Shown here piece by piece: positions 13,664 through 26,442 of a DNA stretch of 64,000 nucleotides. Position 1 is the stretch's first letter; each line of letters starts with the position of its first letter. The notes under the pieces were generated by a model. It had not been told where the DNA came from. It ran no database searches and saw only the letters and a list, made by a program, of their open reading frames with translations. The translations under genes and the position numbers were made by a program. Source of the stretch: Hemileia vastatrix (taxonomy: Eukaryota; Basidiomycota; Pucciniomycetes; Pucciniales; Zaghouaniaceae); NCBI GenBank assembly GCA_030280995.1, contig JASXTE010000002.1, positions 14,584,683-14,648,682 on the forward strand. The letters are read 5' to 3'.

Positions 13664-14772
13664 AGGAAGAAGGAATTTCAAGGAGAGCAGGTAAATATAT
13701 GGGATTTTGAGGATTTAAAATTCTGAGTTGTTGAGGATTTAGAGATGCAAGATATAAGGGAGAATAACAGTCATTCGGCAAACCCCAGGGGACATGAGAA
13801 GGATTAAGGTTAGGGGATAATGTTGAAACCAAACTGATTCTTTTGTACAAGGCCAAGTCTTTTAGCACACTTCCAGAGTAGGTTGAAGTATCTCAAATGT
13901 CAAAGTGTTTTTGGTCAAGATATTGTGCAACTTTAGAAAAATCTTCAGACCTCCATTGCATTAAGATACGTCTTAAAAATCCATCATTATCAATTTTGGT
14001 GTCTGAACAACACTTGATGTTTGTGAAAAGGTTGTGATAAGTTTCACAATGTGGAAGTTGTTTAAGAAGTTTAGTTCGGTTAACTTAATTCTAAGAATCT
14101 TTGTTATTTGAAATAAAGGTCATAAATAAAAACGGTTGAAAAAAGGGGATTTTCATACTTTTTTTTTATTCTATATTTATGCTTTCTCATTTTGATTATT
14201 TCTTGAGAGCTATGAGAATCCTTCCCAAGTCTTAATTTATCGGAATGAACTAAAAACCAACGGTGAAGAACTCCCATTTAATTTGAGAAGCTAATTTGAG
14301 TTGAGTCAATTGGATATGCAATCAAATTATTGGTTTTTAAGGCATTGTCCCAGTGTTTAATGAGAATATTTGCCAAGACCTGGTTCCATTTGTCAAACCA
14401 ATCTAAGTTCCAAGAAAAAGTTGACCCTGGGAAACCACACATGCAAAGGTGGTCAATAAAAGATTCACAGAAAATTGGTGGAAACTTTTCCAAAACCACT
14501 GAATTTGATTCTGGATGAGGTAGTTCAAAGGCGATGTTGCATGAATTCATGTCAAATGATAAAAATCTGTCTAGTTGCTCTTCAGTAGGGTTTTGTTTCC
14601 ATCCATTTGATTCTGGTGACAAATCCAAAAGTGAAAGACTAAAATTTTGTATAGATCTACCAAAGTGAGAATTGAATGGAGTTAAAGTCTCATTAAAAAT
14701 TCTATTAAGTTTTTGGGTGTTTGTGGGCAGGTTTCCATGAGGAAAGTAAGAGCTACTAGGGTTGATAAAGAA
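13647..14772 (-). pseudogene. Unknown reverse-strand gene in G1
   Basis: Not recognised. On the minus strand an uninterrupted frame runs from 14772 (just after a stop at 14773-14775) to 14278, about 165 codons, rich in Asn, Phe and Pro. A second exon from about 14083 to 13647 gives about 145 codons with one TGA near 13893 and ends with an Asn-Pro-Gln rich tail. The intron between them (about 14280-14084) is inferred from the open frames; its donor is unresolved. No start codon was fixed, so a 5' exon upstream is likely. Its last bases overlap the last exon of the SNF2-like gene, end to end, by about 17 bp. The long open frame, with biased composition in the correct strand only, argues for a real former gene. 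Confidence 0.45.
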
Positions 14773-14799
14773 TTAGATTAATAAAGTGTTCAATTATAT

Positions 14800-15842
14800 T
14801 AAGCAAGGAGGAAGGATAAATTGTTGAGCTCCAAAACTTTATGATCAAAGTTGATTTAAGGAGAAATATCACAAAAATAAAGAATAAGAAATATTTCAGC
14901 TTTGTGGCATTATAATATGCATAAATTATATTTTTATATGCAATTTAATCTCAAAAGGAATGGTATAAAATTAAGAGAATGATTATTTGATAAAAGCAGA
15001 CTTATTTGAAAAACGGATTTTTTCTTCTTTTCATAAAATTCTTCTACAAAAATAATTTGATAAATGTGAGGCTATGTTCATTTTTTGATTACCAAAAAAT
15101 TATTTTTGGTCCAATATGATAGTAATACATATTCCATTGAGTAATTTTTGTTCAACCTGAATAAATAGACTAGAGTGTCACTTCATCACATTAATGTATA
15201 AAAATTTATACAAGGTTTCAGATTTTTTGTAATGCTTTAAGGTTTACACTTTTGTAGCATCTATTATTTGAGTATTTTTGATTTTTTCTTTATAGAAAAT
15301 TCTACCTAGTACAGACCAATTTTCAAAGTGAAAGAAATATGTTTGTGATTGTTTTTTGCAAAATATTAACCTTATTTTTGGGTTTAACTTTGATTTTTGG
15401 GGTAATTTTAAAAATAATTATGTTAAAAATATGGATTAATTTTCTTATAGTCCATAACTAAGAATTTTTATCAAAATCAAATAATTATAGGGTAGTTAGA
15501 TATAACTCGGAAAGCATTTGATAGAAAAGTAATTAAGATGCTTGTGCATACAACAGAATTTTTTCTATGATAGAAAATATTCTGATAAACATGCATGCAT
15601 TGTTGTACAAATGCAGAGAGTATACAGAATACAAATAAAGTAGACTGCATAACTTTAAATTAATATATAATTTATCTGATTAAAAATTAAACATTTAAAC
15701 TTAAATAATTTCAACACATATTCCATAATATTCTTTTGATAAAAAATTGTAGCTTATATTAGCTAGTGCCTTTCAAAAAAAGGAATACCTTCAATCGGTA
15801 ACTTCCAATAGCTAACTTATTCCTACATTTATCACAATTACA
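14800..15842. other. Intergenic, nothing recognised
   Basis: AT-rich spacer between the divergently oriented unknown gene and the transposase; promoters of both should lie here but no specific site can be pointed to. No RNA gene or repeat seen. Confidence 0.45.
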
Positions 15843-18800
15843 ATGCCTCCATTTTTTCATGCATGTCAATTTCAAGATCTTGGATGTGTCAATAAAAAGT
15901 ATCAAACTTATTCTGGGTCCTTTGAAGTTGGCATGGCTTTAAAAAGCTCTAATTCTTATGCAAAACATCAAGAGGAAAGAAATAGGAAGGCCCAGATGGT
16001 TATTTCTTCCAACAATCCACTTAACATTGGAAATTCCAGCTCCACAGAAACAGTAAGCTGTATATCTATAGTTCAATGTGAGAATAAAAGTCTTTATGAT
16101 GTTTCAATGATTTATTACATAGGGGCAGTTGCTATTGGGGGAAGAAGTATCTTCAACAGTCTCTAGAAACTCAAATCTTGGGGAAAGGTATAGCCAAATA
16201 ATTATGCGGAAGGCAGCAAAGCTTTCTCTGATTCATCATTTGAGCAAAGAAGGTTGTACTCAATTTTTGGATGAAGAAATTAAGAAGCTCAAACTTCTAG
16301 GTGATAGTGGAATACTGGATTTTGATAGCATTGTCTGCCTGATCCCATGCTCGATAGATACAGTTTTTAGTCAATTAAAGCTCAATCAATCATTTTTCAC
16401 TAAAACATGCTGTCCTAAATGCTTTGATCTTTACGAGTATAACTCTGAATCTCAACCATCTATACTATGTTGCAATCAACAATTTCTTTCATCATCAAAG
16501 CACTATTTAAAAATGTTTGGAGCAGGACAAATTGCAGTTAAATGTGATGAAAGGCTGTATTTGATGGAGGAACATCATGAATATGTAAAATACTTATCTC
16601 TTTAAACATTTCATCACCATTATTTTATTGACTGGCTTAAGGAAAATATCAAACTGTTCAAATTTGAGCTTCTGATTGAGAAGAAAACCCCTGTGGCAGA
16701 TGATGTAGAGTGTGATTTGATGAAGGATGTTTGTGATGGTTCAATTTTGAAAAACTTTCCCATTACCACTCCAGCCATGGATAGAAATGATGATGAATAT
16801 ACAATAACTTCAGGCAACTTAATGTTTACTTTATATGTTTACTGGTTTAGGCCTGGTAGCAATAAGATTGGAGGTCATCAGAAGTCTTTAGGAAATATTA
16901 TGATGGTGTGTATGAACCTACCTCAAGAAGATAGATACAAAATGGAAAATCTTTTTTTGTATGCTATTATACCTGGACCAACAGAACCCACAAGTGAACA
17001 GATTAATCACCTTCTAAAACCACTGGTTAATGATCTGCAAACTCTATGGGATGGTATATTGATTGAAAAGACGCATCTTTATCCACAAGGCTGGAAATTA
17101 AGAGTTGCATTGTTCTCTTTGATAGGTGACGTTCCTGCAATACAAAAATTGGCTGGCTTTTCGAGTAACTCTGCAAGAATGTTCTGCTCTTTCTGTAATA
17201 TCTCTAAAGATGAAATTAGTGAAAAGAATGTGGGAAATTTTCATTAAGGAATCAGGAGGATCATATGTTCTGGGAAACAAAGTGGAAAAATTTTAAGTCA
17301 CATTGGGAGCGTGTATCAATTGTTCAGAATCATGGGGTACGATGGAGTGAGCTGAATAACCTTGAATATTGGCATCCAACTGAATATTGCTCAATTGATG
17401 TTATGCATTCACATATTCTTGGAAACCTAAAAGATCACAGTCTAAGCTATTTTCAAATCCAAAATGCAGCAAAAGATCTAGAAAGAAAGCTGGAAACGGT
17501 TAAAAATTGGCATGTAAGAGAAGAAGATGACGATTTCTTTTCTGATACTTCACTGCACAAACATTTGAAAAAACGTAGAAGTAGCTTAAGCACCACGAAT
17601 AATGATGATTATGATACAGGACACACAAGACATCACAAGCAGAAAAGACTTACAAGTTCAAGACAGTCATCAAGTCATCATGGACTAGATAATGAAGGAT
17701 TGGGAAAAAATCAATCAAGAAGCCAGAGTAGGTCATCCAGCTCCAAATTTATTCCTCCATATAGCGATTTGGCCTCAATACAGTCTCACAGCAGTGACAG
17801 TAGGAATTAATTGTATAACTTAAGGCAAAGGAGCATTAGCATATTACAGAGTGAAGGATCTCACTCATCAAATGAGACAGCTAGAGATGAAGAAAATAAA
17901 AGGAAAGGTAAGGAGAAAGAAAATGAAGGTAGTAGTAATCCACAAATCATGGCAGCAGAGCTACAGGTTGTATGGAAGATGATTGATCAAGTAAGAAGAA
18001 CTTAATGGCTAACACGAGTTACAAAATCAGTAGGATCTAAAAAGGCAGGATCCCTCAAGGCAGCAGAATGGCACATGCTGTATACTCTCTACTTCCCTTT
18101 TTCACTTATACCCCTTTGGTTTGAAAAATTTAAAGAATCTGAATCTTCAGCTTCCTCAGCTGAAAAACCAAGAGAATATTATCTTCTCAAGTCACTTGTA
18201 ACATTATGCTTGATCACCAATTTTTTGACATTAAAAAATATACAGACTAATGAGCTTAAAGATCTAGATCAATTTTTGTTAGAGTATCGTGAGTGCCTGG
18301 AAAAGGGTTTGAAGAATATTAATGCAAAGCCAAATCTGCATATCACTCAACATTATCCTGAAATGATAAAGCATCTTGGTCCACCATCAGGTACAGCTAC
18401 TTGGTCTGTAGAGCAGGTGAATCATATATTATCTGAAATTCCAAAAAATCACCATCCACATATATAATGTTTGTAAGCAATGATTTAAAAACTCAGCTGT
18501 GCTAATTTATTAATATTTACCACAGGAGAGATACCGCTAACAATGCTCAAACATTGGTATCAGAAGTCTAGGGTATTAGATCTTGGTGAAGCTGAAGATA
18601 ATGATCAATGTGAGACTAAAAAAATACATATTGATCTCGATAAACAAAACAAATGGATCCATCTAAGTATGGCATTAATTACTAAATGGGTAAGGGCACG
18701 AATGGGAAAAGAAACTTCAAGCTGGGCTCAGACACCATCAGAGAAAAGTGGGGATCAGGTAGTTGAAAATGTAGCAAGCATATTGATACATGGAGAGAGG

Positions 18801-19220
18801 TTTACTAGTTACCATTGACACATTGCTAATTAAACAATTGTATTCTACTATGGAAAAGATAGCCAGTTTGGGAAAATTGATGATCTTTTCAGGTCAAAGG
18901 AAGAGAATGATCAAATATATTTAATAGTAAGTCCTTTCAAGGAGCTCCCTCCAAAAGAAACATCAAAAGATCCCTATGAGCTTTTCCCACAATTGCATTG
19001 TTGGTTAGTAAGAGAAGCCAAAGTAACTCAAATTGTGATTAAGAAAGATGCAATAATTGGACATGCAGCTACTGTCGAGCACAAAAAAGGAATGTTTGGA
19101 ATCAAAGACGAGGTTTTCACTTCCATTGGACTGCAGACAGTGGTGAGTGAAAAATTTAATCAAATTTATTTTCTGTTGACTAACATCTTTGTGTTAATTT
19201 GGGATTTGGGAAATATGTAG
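15843..19220 (+). pseudogene. Plavaka/Tnp2-like CACTA transposase (decayed)
   Basis: Cut-and-paste transposase of the Plavaka/Tnp2 family. Exon 1 is 15843-16052 (an N-terminal C-rich segment); a 70-bp GT-AG intron 16053-16122 joins in phase to exon 2. Family landmarks in order: Y-F-I-D-W-L (16640), N-K-I-G-G-H-Q-K-S-L-G-N-I (16860-16900), N-L-P-Q-E-D-R-Y-K-M-E-N-L-F-L, I-I-P-G-P-T-E-P with N-H-L-L-K-P-L (16970-17020), C-S-F-C (17190), H-G-V-R-W-S-E-L with E-Y-W-H-P and I-D-V-M-H (17330-17410), a hydrophilic insertion (17520-17990), G-S-L-K-A-A-E-W (18060), N-L-H-I-T-Q-H-Y-P-E-M (18340). A second intron ends in AG near 18526, followed by G-E-I-P-L-T-M-L and a C-terminal domain to about 19140. 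Stops at 16603, 17808 and 18003 and a frameshift near 17247 inactivate it. Family assignment is confident; exact end is not. Confidence 0.85.
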
Positions 19221-19647
19221 GATTGGTGATGTTTGTAAATGGTGAAAGAAATAATTCAATGCTCGATTAAAAAATGCAATGCATCCAACTTACCTTATCA
19301 TAAATCAGTGAAAAATTACTTTGGTTGCTTTTATTGTGAGAGAACCCATGCTTTCAATGAGTCATTTTTATCTTAAATGTAAGAATGAAAGAAAGAAAAT
19401 CATGATAATGAGAAATATGATAAAATTTTTACTTAATGAATAATCTTCTTGCTCATTCGTCTACTATAAATAGTTTGACCTTCCCACTTTTTCTGATAGC
19501 TATATATTATTCACTTTATTTTTCCCCAAGATAAAATACACGTTAACAAGACTATAAACATAGTATCTTTTTTTTACTTTAACTTTGATAGGTATAAATT
19601 TTAAAGACTGATTATTTTTCTTCTCTTTTGTTTTATTACAGTTCATT

Positions 19648-21323
19648 ATGGATGATAATTTTGAAGGGATGTCTGTTGACCCAACTGATTCCAATTTTTT
19701 TCCACCTCAACATACTAATACTGGAAATACTCCACCACCACCTGCTGCTGATCCACATCCAGATGCATCTCATTTTGTACCGCCTAATCCTAACCCACCA
19801 CCTAATCCCAATCCAGGCCAAGAGTCTCATGCAGAATGGAGAAATTTTAATCCCAATCATCCTTCTGCTCCTGAAAGTGCTGATCAGCATGCAGATAAGC
19901 TAGGAAGAGATTGGGCTAGTGAAGTATTGAGGGAATTTTTTGGAGACCAATCATCATCTGCTCAGCCTAACCAAGGAGCAAGCACAAGTGGAGCTGGTAA
20001 GTCAAATTTGTAGTGTATTCTTTTATTGAAAAATAACCAATTTAATTAACTTATTTGAATTGTTAGTGAATCCCTCAATCATTATGGGTATCAGTGATTA
20101 CCACAGACTCAATTCAGCAGTGTCTCATGAACAAGAATGGGGTTTAAGGGCTGTAAGAGGCTTAGTTAGAAGGAATGATGTTCCCAGGAACTCGGACAGT
20201 CTAAATAGAAATATTTACCACTTTCTGAAGTATTGTCTTGGGGGACCAACACAAATAACAAAATATCCTGCGAGCCCAACACCTTTGGAGATTGAAAATC
20301 AGAAAGCTTGGAACCAATTCAAACTGAAAACCATTAAAACTGTCCTAAACCAAGTCCAATCTTCTAACCGTGCCAATTCTGCAGCTGATCAACAATTTCT
20401 GATAACCAATTCTATAGCCTTCTTGCAATCCAAAATTCGACTACCTGAATTTTTTCCAGAACCTGAGCCTCAAGGACTAAAAGGAGGAGCACCGATCCCA
20501 CTTTCTGTCAAAAGAAACTTAGAGAGTGAATTGCAAGAAAAAGGTTTTCGGAAATTTGCCTTTGATTGGACTTGCTGTGATTTTTTGGAATCAACTTGGA
20601 ATCAAGTCATGGGAAGCATAGTATGCAACCACTGTACCAGATGGCTCACCACCTTGAATACAATCGATCAGTCAAAGCTTCAGTTCACTCAATGTGTTAT
20701 TGAGAAATGGGTAGTTAATAAGGGGAAGGAGATGATAAGGTTATTTGTTCAAGAAGATGAAAGGGTAGCAAGAGAAAAGATTGAAAAGAGGGAAAGGGCA
20801 CAAGTAAAACGTTATCGGACCAAGGTAAGTTTTTTATTTTCCTTTGATTTTTGTTATTATGAAGCTGATTTAGTTGGAATTCAGATTGCTAGTGCACGCT
20901 ACAAGCTAGCAAGAAATCTCTGCAGTGATGTGCCAGGTTTGGTTGTACTTTTTCATGATACTAGGTGCATCTCTGATATCAAGGAAGGCCCAGCACCAGC
21001 CCCAACTGCACCTATCCGAGCTATTCCTGGATTGCGAAATCCTGAACTCAATTATTTGTTAAAAAATAAATAAGATGACAAAGGACTTAGCACATACACC
21101 AGCTCAAAGAAAATCAGCATTAAAAACATATTCATGGCCATCAGAAAGGACAGTTGCACAAAATGGTGTATTCAACGTTCCCAAATACCTCCCCAAGAAT
21201 TGCTATTCAGCAACATTTTTGCAAGGATTATCTGTGAATGAAGGTGAGTCACTTGGGGTTGGAGCTGATATTGATCTGGTAAAGATTCGGGAAGCAATAA
21301 ATAGAGCATCAACATCTTCATAA
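19648..21323 (+). pseudogene. Unknown gene following the transposase (possible second transposon protein)
   Basis: Not recognised. Exon 1 is 19648-19996: acidic start, then a Pro-Asn-Pro rich disordered part and W-A-S-E-V-L-R-E-F-F-G-D. Intron 19997-20066 (GTAAGT...TTAG) joins in phase to exon 2, 20067-20824, which has Trp-rich segments, a C-C and a C-x-x-C (Cys-Asn-His-Cys), and ends in a basic helix rich in Glu, Arg and Lys. Intron 20825-20884 joins in phase to exon 3 from 20885. A shift in the A-rich tract near 21061-21075 moves the frame; the last 82 codons run to TAA at 21323. An acceptor-like TTATTACAG just before the start suggests a 5' exon further left. The place directly behind the transposase recalls the second gene of two-gene CACTA elements, but that is inference. 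Confidence 0.6.
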
Positions 21324-21529
21324 CTTAGGTATAACGGTGATCTTCTGTGTAATATAGCTATCTTATATTGAATTTTATGTATTCTGTTTTTTTTCTAAGC
21401 AGCTTGGTAAATGTTATAAGGTAATATTGGGAGAGAGTAACATTTTTTTTAAGAAAAAAAAATAATGTATGAGATATAAAAATGTATTTTCAACAAATTG
21501 ATGGTCCATACCTCTTTATGTCACATTTA

Positions 21530-23480
21530 TGTATCCATATTAATTTCAATCTAATTTAATGTTGACCAATATATAGTGAATACACGCTATGCCACTTACA
21601 CTTCCCAGGCATAGCTACCATTAAATATGCCAGTATCAAAATTATTTTTGATCAAAATCAATGAGCATGTTAATCATGAATTACAGGAGTCAACTGCATA
21701 TTTTAATGCATGGTGCCCTTCCAACATTAATTTCGATCGAAATTTATTTTGATATTGGCATATTGCATGGTGTTTATTCCTGGAAAGTGTAAGTGGCATA
21801 GTGTTTATTCATTATGTATTGGTCAACATTAATTTCAATAGAATTTAATATTGACATTTGCATATTGAATCTAAACCAGAAAACAACCCAAAAAACTCTT
21901 CATAAAACAGCTCATTAATTTTGATCGAAATTAGGGTTGACCATATACATATTGAATGGTAGTTATATCTGGTGTGTGTAAGCTGTAAAGCTTGTGTTCA
22001 ATGTGTATTGGTCAACATTAATTTTGATTGAAATTAATATTAATGTGTAAATGATATATACATGCTCAATATGCATTGTAATGTGTTTACTTAAGAATAG
22101 AGGGCCCTACTTTTCAACTTACAGAAAAATGCTTGGTGGCATGTCAAATTCAATTTTTATTAAAATTAATGTTGACATGTTACCATTCATAAAAGTAAGA
22201 AACTGACTGCACAAATTAATGATAATCATTAACCTTAATTTTGATTGAAATTAATGTTGCCAAGTGCAGATTGAAAAAAAAGCTATGCCACTTACACTAA
22301 CCAGGCATATTTACTATTTATTATAATTGGTCAACATTAATTTTTATATAAATTAATATGGATATGTAAATTTTATATTTACCCTCAACATTTATAGTAA
22401 ATTTCAATACTTAAAAATACTTGCTGTCCTTTACATGTCATGCAAAAAAGCATTATATCATTTCCACATTAATTTTTATCAATATTAATGTTGCCATGCC
22501 ATTATGCATTGAAAAAACTATCATACTAAAAAAGTTCATGATCAAAATGCTCATTAATTTTAATCAAAATTAATGTTGACCAATACATATTGAATATAAG
22601 TAATCTCTGCTTACTCAGACCAGATATAACTACCATTCAATATGTATATTGTCAGCCTTAATTTTGATCCAAATTAATGGGCAGTTTTATGAAGAATCTT
22701 TTGGGTTGTTTGCTGGCTTGGGTTCAATATGCAAATGTCAATATTAAATTCAATTGAAATTAATGTTGAGCAATACATACTGAATACACACTATGCCACT
22801 TACACTTTCCAGGCATAGCTACATGCAATATGCCAGTATCAAAAGTAATTTCGATCGAAATTAATGTTGGCAAGGCACCATGCATAAAAATAAGCAGTTG
22901 ACTTCAGAAATTCATTATTATCATGCTCATAATTTTGATCAAAATTAATTTTTGATATTGGCATATTTAATGGAACTATTCCTGGAAAGTGTAAATGGCA
23001 TAGCATGTATTCATTATGTATTAGTCAACATTAATTTCGATCAAAATTAATATGGACATGGACTATGCATAAAATTCTAATAAGTATAGGTAAACTAAGC
23101 AGTTAGATTAACTGGTTTGATCAAGTAAACCATATAAAAATTGATGTTTTAATGCCTTGGTTAATTTTGATCGAAATTAATTTTAAGCCATGCATGCTGA
23201 ATTTGATCTATGTCTGTGTAGTCCATGTGAAATGGCTTGTATTCAATATGCAGGGGTCTACATTTATTTCGATCGAAATTATGAGGTTCATTGCCTCATA
23301 AATTTGGTGGTTTTTGTCAGGGTTTCATGCATGGTGCCATATGATACTTGTTAATTCCTATCAAAATTAATTTCAACACCAATATATTGAATACAAACCA
23401 TGGCACTTACAGTACTTGGTCATAGCTAAAATTCAATATGCCAGTCTCAAAATTAATTTCAATAGAAATTAATCAGGATC
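21530..23480. repeat. Nested palindrome field with about 20 GATC-centred dyads
   Basis: About 20 copies of an imperfect dyad close to TTAATTTYGATCRAAATTAA, spaced roughly 100 bp. Between them are modules such as CTATGCCACTTACACTTTCC and CAATATGCCAGTATC, found in both orientations. On a larger scale 21535-22030 is the inverted copy of 22555-23055 (for example CCAGATATAACTACCATTCA at 22620 has its complement near 21965), and each arm also folds on itself (21573-21640 against 21745-21815). So palindromes are nested at three scales. No coding frames. Confidence 0.85.
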
Positions 23481-24354
23481 CATGAAGTTTATCAATAGTG
23501 TATGAGTTAAGTTTCAAGTCATATGTTTCATCATTTTCTTGCGCCCATTTTTAGCTTATCTCAACAATTTTTTTCAAGTTTTATTATATTAATCAAAATT
23601 GTGGTAAGTTGTGAAAAATTAGCTAATCCAAATCTCAAATTGAATATTAATATTTTAATAATTTTGAATGTTGCTTAAGGTATTTCAATGGGTGATTCAT
23701 AATTATATTTTATCAACTTAGTAGTCCTATAACTTTTCAAAAGTAACAATATTGGTATAGTTAGGGACAACAATGCAATATCTTGTGCAGAATAAGATAT
23801 ATTGTTAAATAAAACTATTCAATTTTTTTTCCCTTAGTTGTATCCAAGTTTATCAATGGTTTGGTCATGGTTCCCACACCCTAGCCTGACACTCCTTCTG
23901 TCACTTAAAAAACAAATTCTTATCTTAAATTTTAATGTTACAAATTTTATATTTATAATTCATTTCTTTTTTGATGACACATATCAGTATATTTGTGAAT
24001 CTTGCATTGTCATCTGAAAGTAAATTTAACAAATATTTATTAAGCATTATCCTTTTTTTTCATATAAAATACTAATTGAGTGTATCCTCATTGTTTAGGA
24101 GTAAATTCTAATTTAAAAAATTTTGTATTTACCCGTGGCAATTTGCATATGGGATATACATTTTTTATTATTTGTTTTTCACACTAAAAGCCCCCAAAGA
24201 ATTCCTAGTATTTTCTGTTAGCTACATCAAATTTCGCTTCAATATAAACAGATTGTGATTTCGTATGTTACTCAGTTTACCCCACTATGAATAATAAATG
24301 TTAAAAAAAGCTCAAATAATATAAAATCCCCCTCTTTATGTTTTCTGTTTCTTT
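23481..24354. other. AT-rich spacer left of the retrotransposon
   Basis: No gene, RNA or repeat supported. Together with 32788-32906 it formed one continuous stretch of G1 before the Gypsy element inserted at CATCC. Confidence 0.5.
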
Positions 24355-24359
24355 CATCC

Positions 24360-25161
24360 TGTCACACGCCACGTGACACTCGAAGCAAAAGCAGCTCATT
24401 AAATCAATAATAAGGGGCTCAAATACATACTCGAAGCGCAGAAAGCAATTCTCCATAGCAACTGCGACTTTCCTTTGTGTACTCACTATTCAACTGCACT
24501 AGTCTAAACTCTAAATCTAAATTAGTCAATTTCTAAATAGTGTGTCTTAGTCTTCTCTCAATAAGCGACGCACAGTGCAATAATCAATATAATAGTACAT
24601 TAAAAGTTTTATGAAATGTCTGTGGGTTATTAAGGGATAGTGAGCATGGACGGAATGGCTAGTGAAGGATTAAGGGGTTAACAGATGTTAGTGAGGAGGG
24701 TCCAGGTGTAATGGATATATTTTAAATGGTCTGTGGTGTGCGGAATAGTGGATGGGTATGAGGTCAATGCGAGGAGGAGTAAAAGATATAAAAAGGGTTG
24801 GGTTTTTGGCTCGATATTCCTTAGAATTAAATTATAAAACGTATTTATAGTTAATAGTGGCAAAACTCTAAAGTGAAAATCATTATTATTGTATCTTTCT
24901 TTCATTTCTAAATAATCACTTCTAAATCCTAAATCTTGATTGTTGAGTTTCCAACCCTTTGTGAGATTGTAAGAATTTTAATATTACCTTTCAAACTATA
25001 TTAGGATTCTTCTCAAACATACCTCAAAGCAGTAGATCTTCCTTCGAGTCATCTTTGAATCACTTCCTCAAACCATCCCTCTGTGCTTCAAAGAAGTATC
25101 TAAACCTTTCATCTCACTTGCAGGAACATCTTTGACCTTGTGCGTAGGTCGTCCGGTGACA
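24360..25161 (+). repeat. 5' LTR of the Gypsy element
   Basis: Begins TGTCACACGCCACGTGACA, itself a short dyad, and ends GGTGACA. Aligns over its whole 802 bp with 31981-32782. The leader from 25162 to the gag ATG at 25239 follows it. Confidence 0.92.
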
Positions 25162-25238
25162 GTATAGTTTAATTCTCCTTAATTCTCATTCTTTGCACTA
25201 CTACGTCCCTTTTAAGGTGTTTTCTTTAAATCTTCAAA

Positions 25239-26426
25239 ATGGAACCTGTTCAACACACTCCTCCTACAGGCGCTACTACTAGAGCTCCCGCCAGAGGCAG
25301 GCCAACAGCCACAGGGCCTGTGTCCCGCACTCACTCCTTGGAGCCACTCGACCTTAGGGAACGGCAACATTCAGTCCAATCTGTAGAAGACATCCCACAA
25401 GATTTTGATGATTCTAGTAATGATGACGAAGGAGAGGATACAATGCATGAGGCACCATCCATCCCTGCAAATCACCCTTCTGGTCAACCTTCAGAACCTG
25501 GACCATCCAATTCTCTGGAAGATTTCATGAGACTTTTCATGAAGACCCTTTCAAATTCAACGTCTTCAGAGGGATCTAAATTCAAAACTTCTTCTATGAA
25601 ATCTCCTGCTAAATTTGATTGAGAACATCCAGACAGATTGCAACCCTTCTTGCAAACCTGCAAGCTCCTGTTCCATAATGACCCTCAAACCTTCAATAAC
25701 AACCAATCAAAGGTTGTTTATGCTTCTTCATTCCTGGCCGGAAAAGCAGCAAGATGTTTCGAACCTTATCTCCTCATTCCATCCTTGACCAAAACCCACT
25801 TACTTATTAATAACTGGGAAAAGTTCAAAGACCAACTCTTCACGTTGTTTGGTGACCCTAATGAAACTGAAAACGCAGAAATTGAACTTGATTTTCTTCG
25901 CATGAGTGATAATGGGAAAGTCTCTGAATATATCTCGAACTTCAGAGCGCTTCAAACTCGATTAGGTTGGAATGATGCTGCCTTTAAGTATCATTTCAAA
26001 AAAGGACTTCCTTTGAGGATTCTGGATCATTTAAATCTTCACGGTCAGAAGATGACTACTTTAACAGATTTAATGGATCGAACCCTCAAACTAGACGGCT
26101 TTTACCAAGGACGACTTCAACATCGTTGATACGCCAACAAATCTCAAGGCTTAAATTTCAAATCGGGACCTTCTTCTCACCCACGAACAACTCAATCCTC
26201 CTTGACTCAATCCAAACCCAACAAGGGAATGGACAAACCTCAACCAAAAAGCTTGACCCCAGGTGATATCAGCAAAGTACTGGACCCTAAAGGGGAACTT
26301 AAAGAAGCTGAGAGGAAGAGGAGAGCAGATAATGGGTTATGTATGTATTATGGGGGTAAGCACAAGCTGGAATATTGTGTAAAATTGAAGGAAAGAGAAG
26401 GTACTAGTTTGAAGTCAAAAAACTAG
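25239..26426 (+). pseudogene. gag of the Gypsy element
   Basis: Capsid/nucleocapsid gene. ATG at 25239; an acidic, Pro/Ser-rich N-terminus, then the capsid-like retrotrans-gag domain (about 25640-26100, with F-L-A-G-K-A-A-R, W-E-K-F-K-D-Q-L and L-R-M-S-D-N-G-K). TGA at 25620-25622 replaces a Gly codon that is intact in the relative at 62658. TGA at 26127-26129 stands where CGA (Arg) is likely. The nucleocapsid zinc knuckle near 26337 has lost its second Cys (Tyr instead; the pattern is C-x2-Y-x3-H-x4-C). The frame ends with TAG at 26424. pol lies in another frame, so gag-pol was separated by a shift, natural or by decay. Confidence 0.88.
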
Positions 26427-26442
26427 TAGATAGTTTACTTGT

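Noticed and set aside
19628..19903. Overlapping frames in other phases over the first exon of the gene at 19648
   Set aside because: They are shadows of the Pro/Asn-rich exon; only the 19648 frame joins in phase to the next exons.
26412..26426. Slippery-type A-AAA-AAC before the gag stop as a programmed -1 frameshift to pol
   Set aside because: A -1 slip from the gag frame leads into the third frame, which ends at a stop before the protease; pol is in the +1 frame. The heptamer is probably chance, or the junction is decayed.
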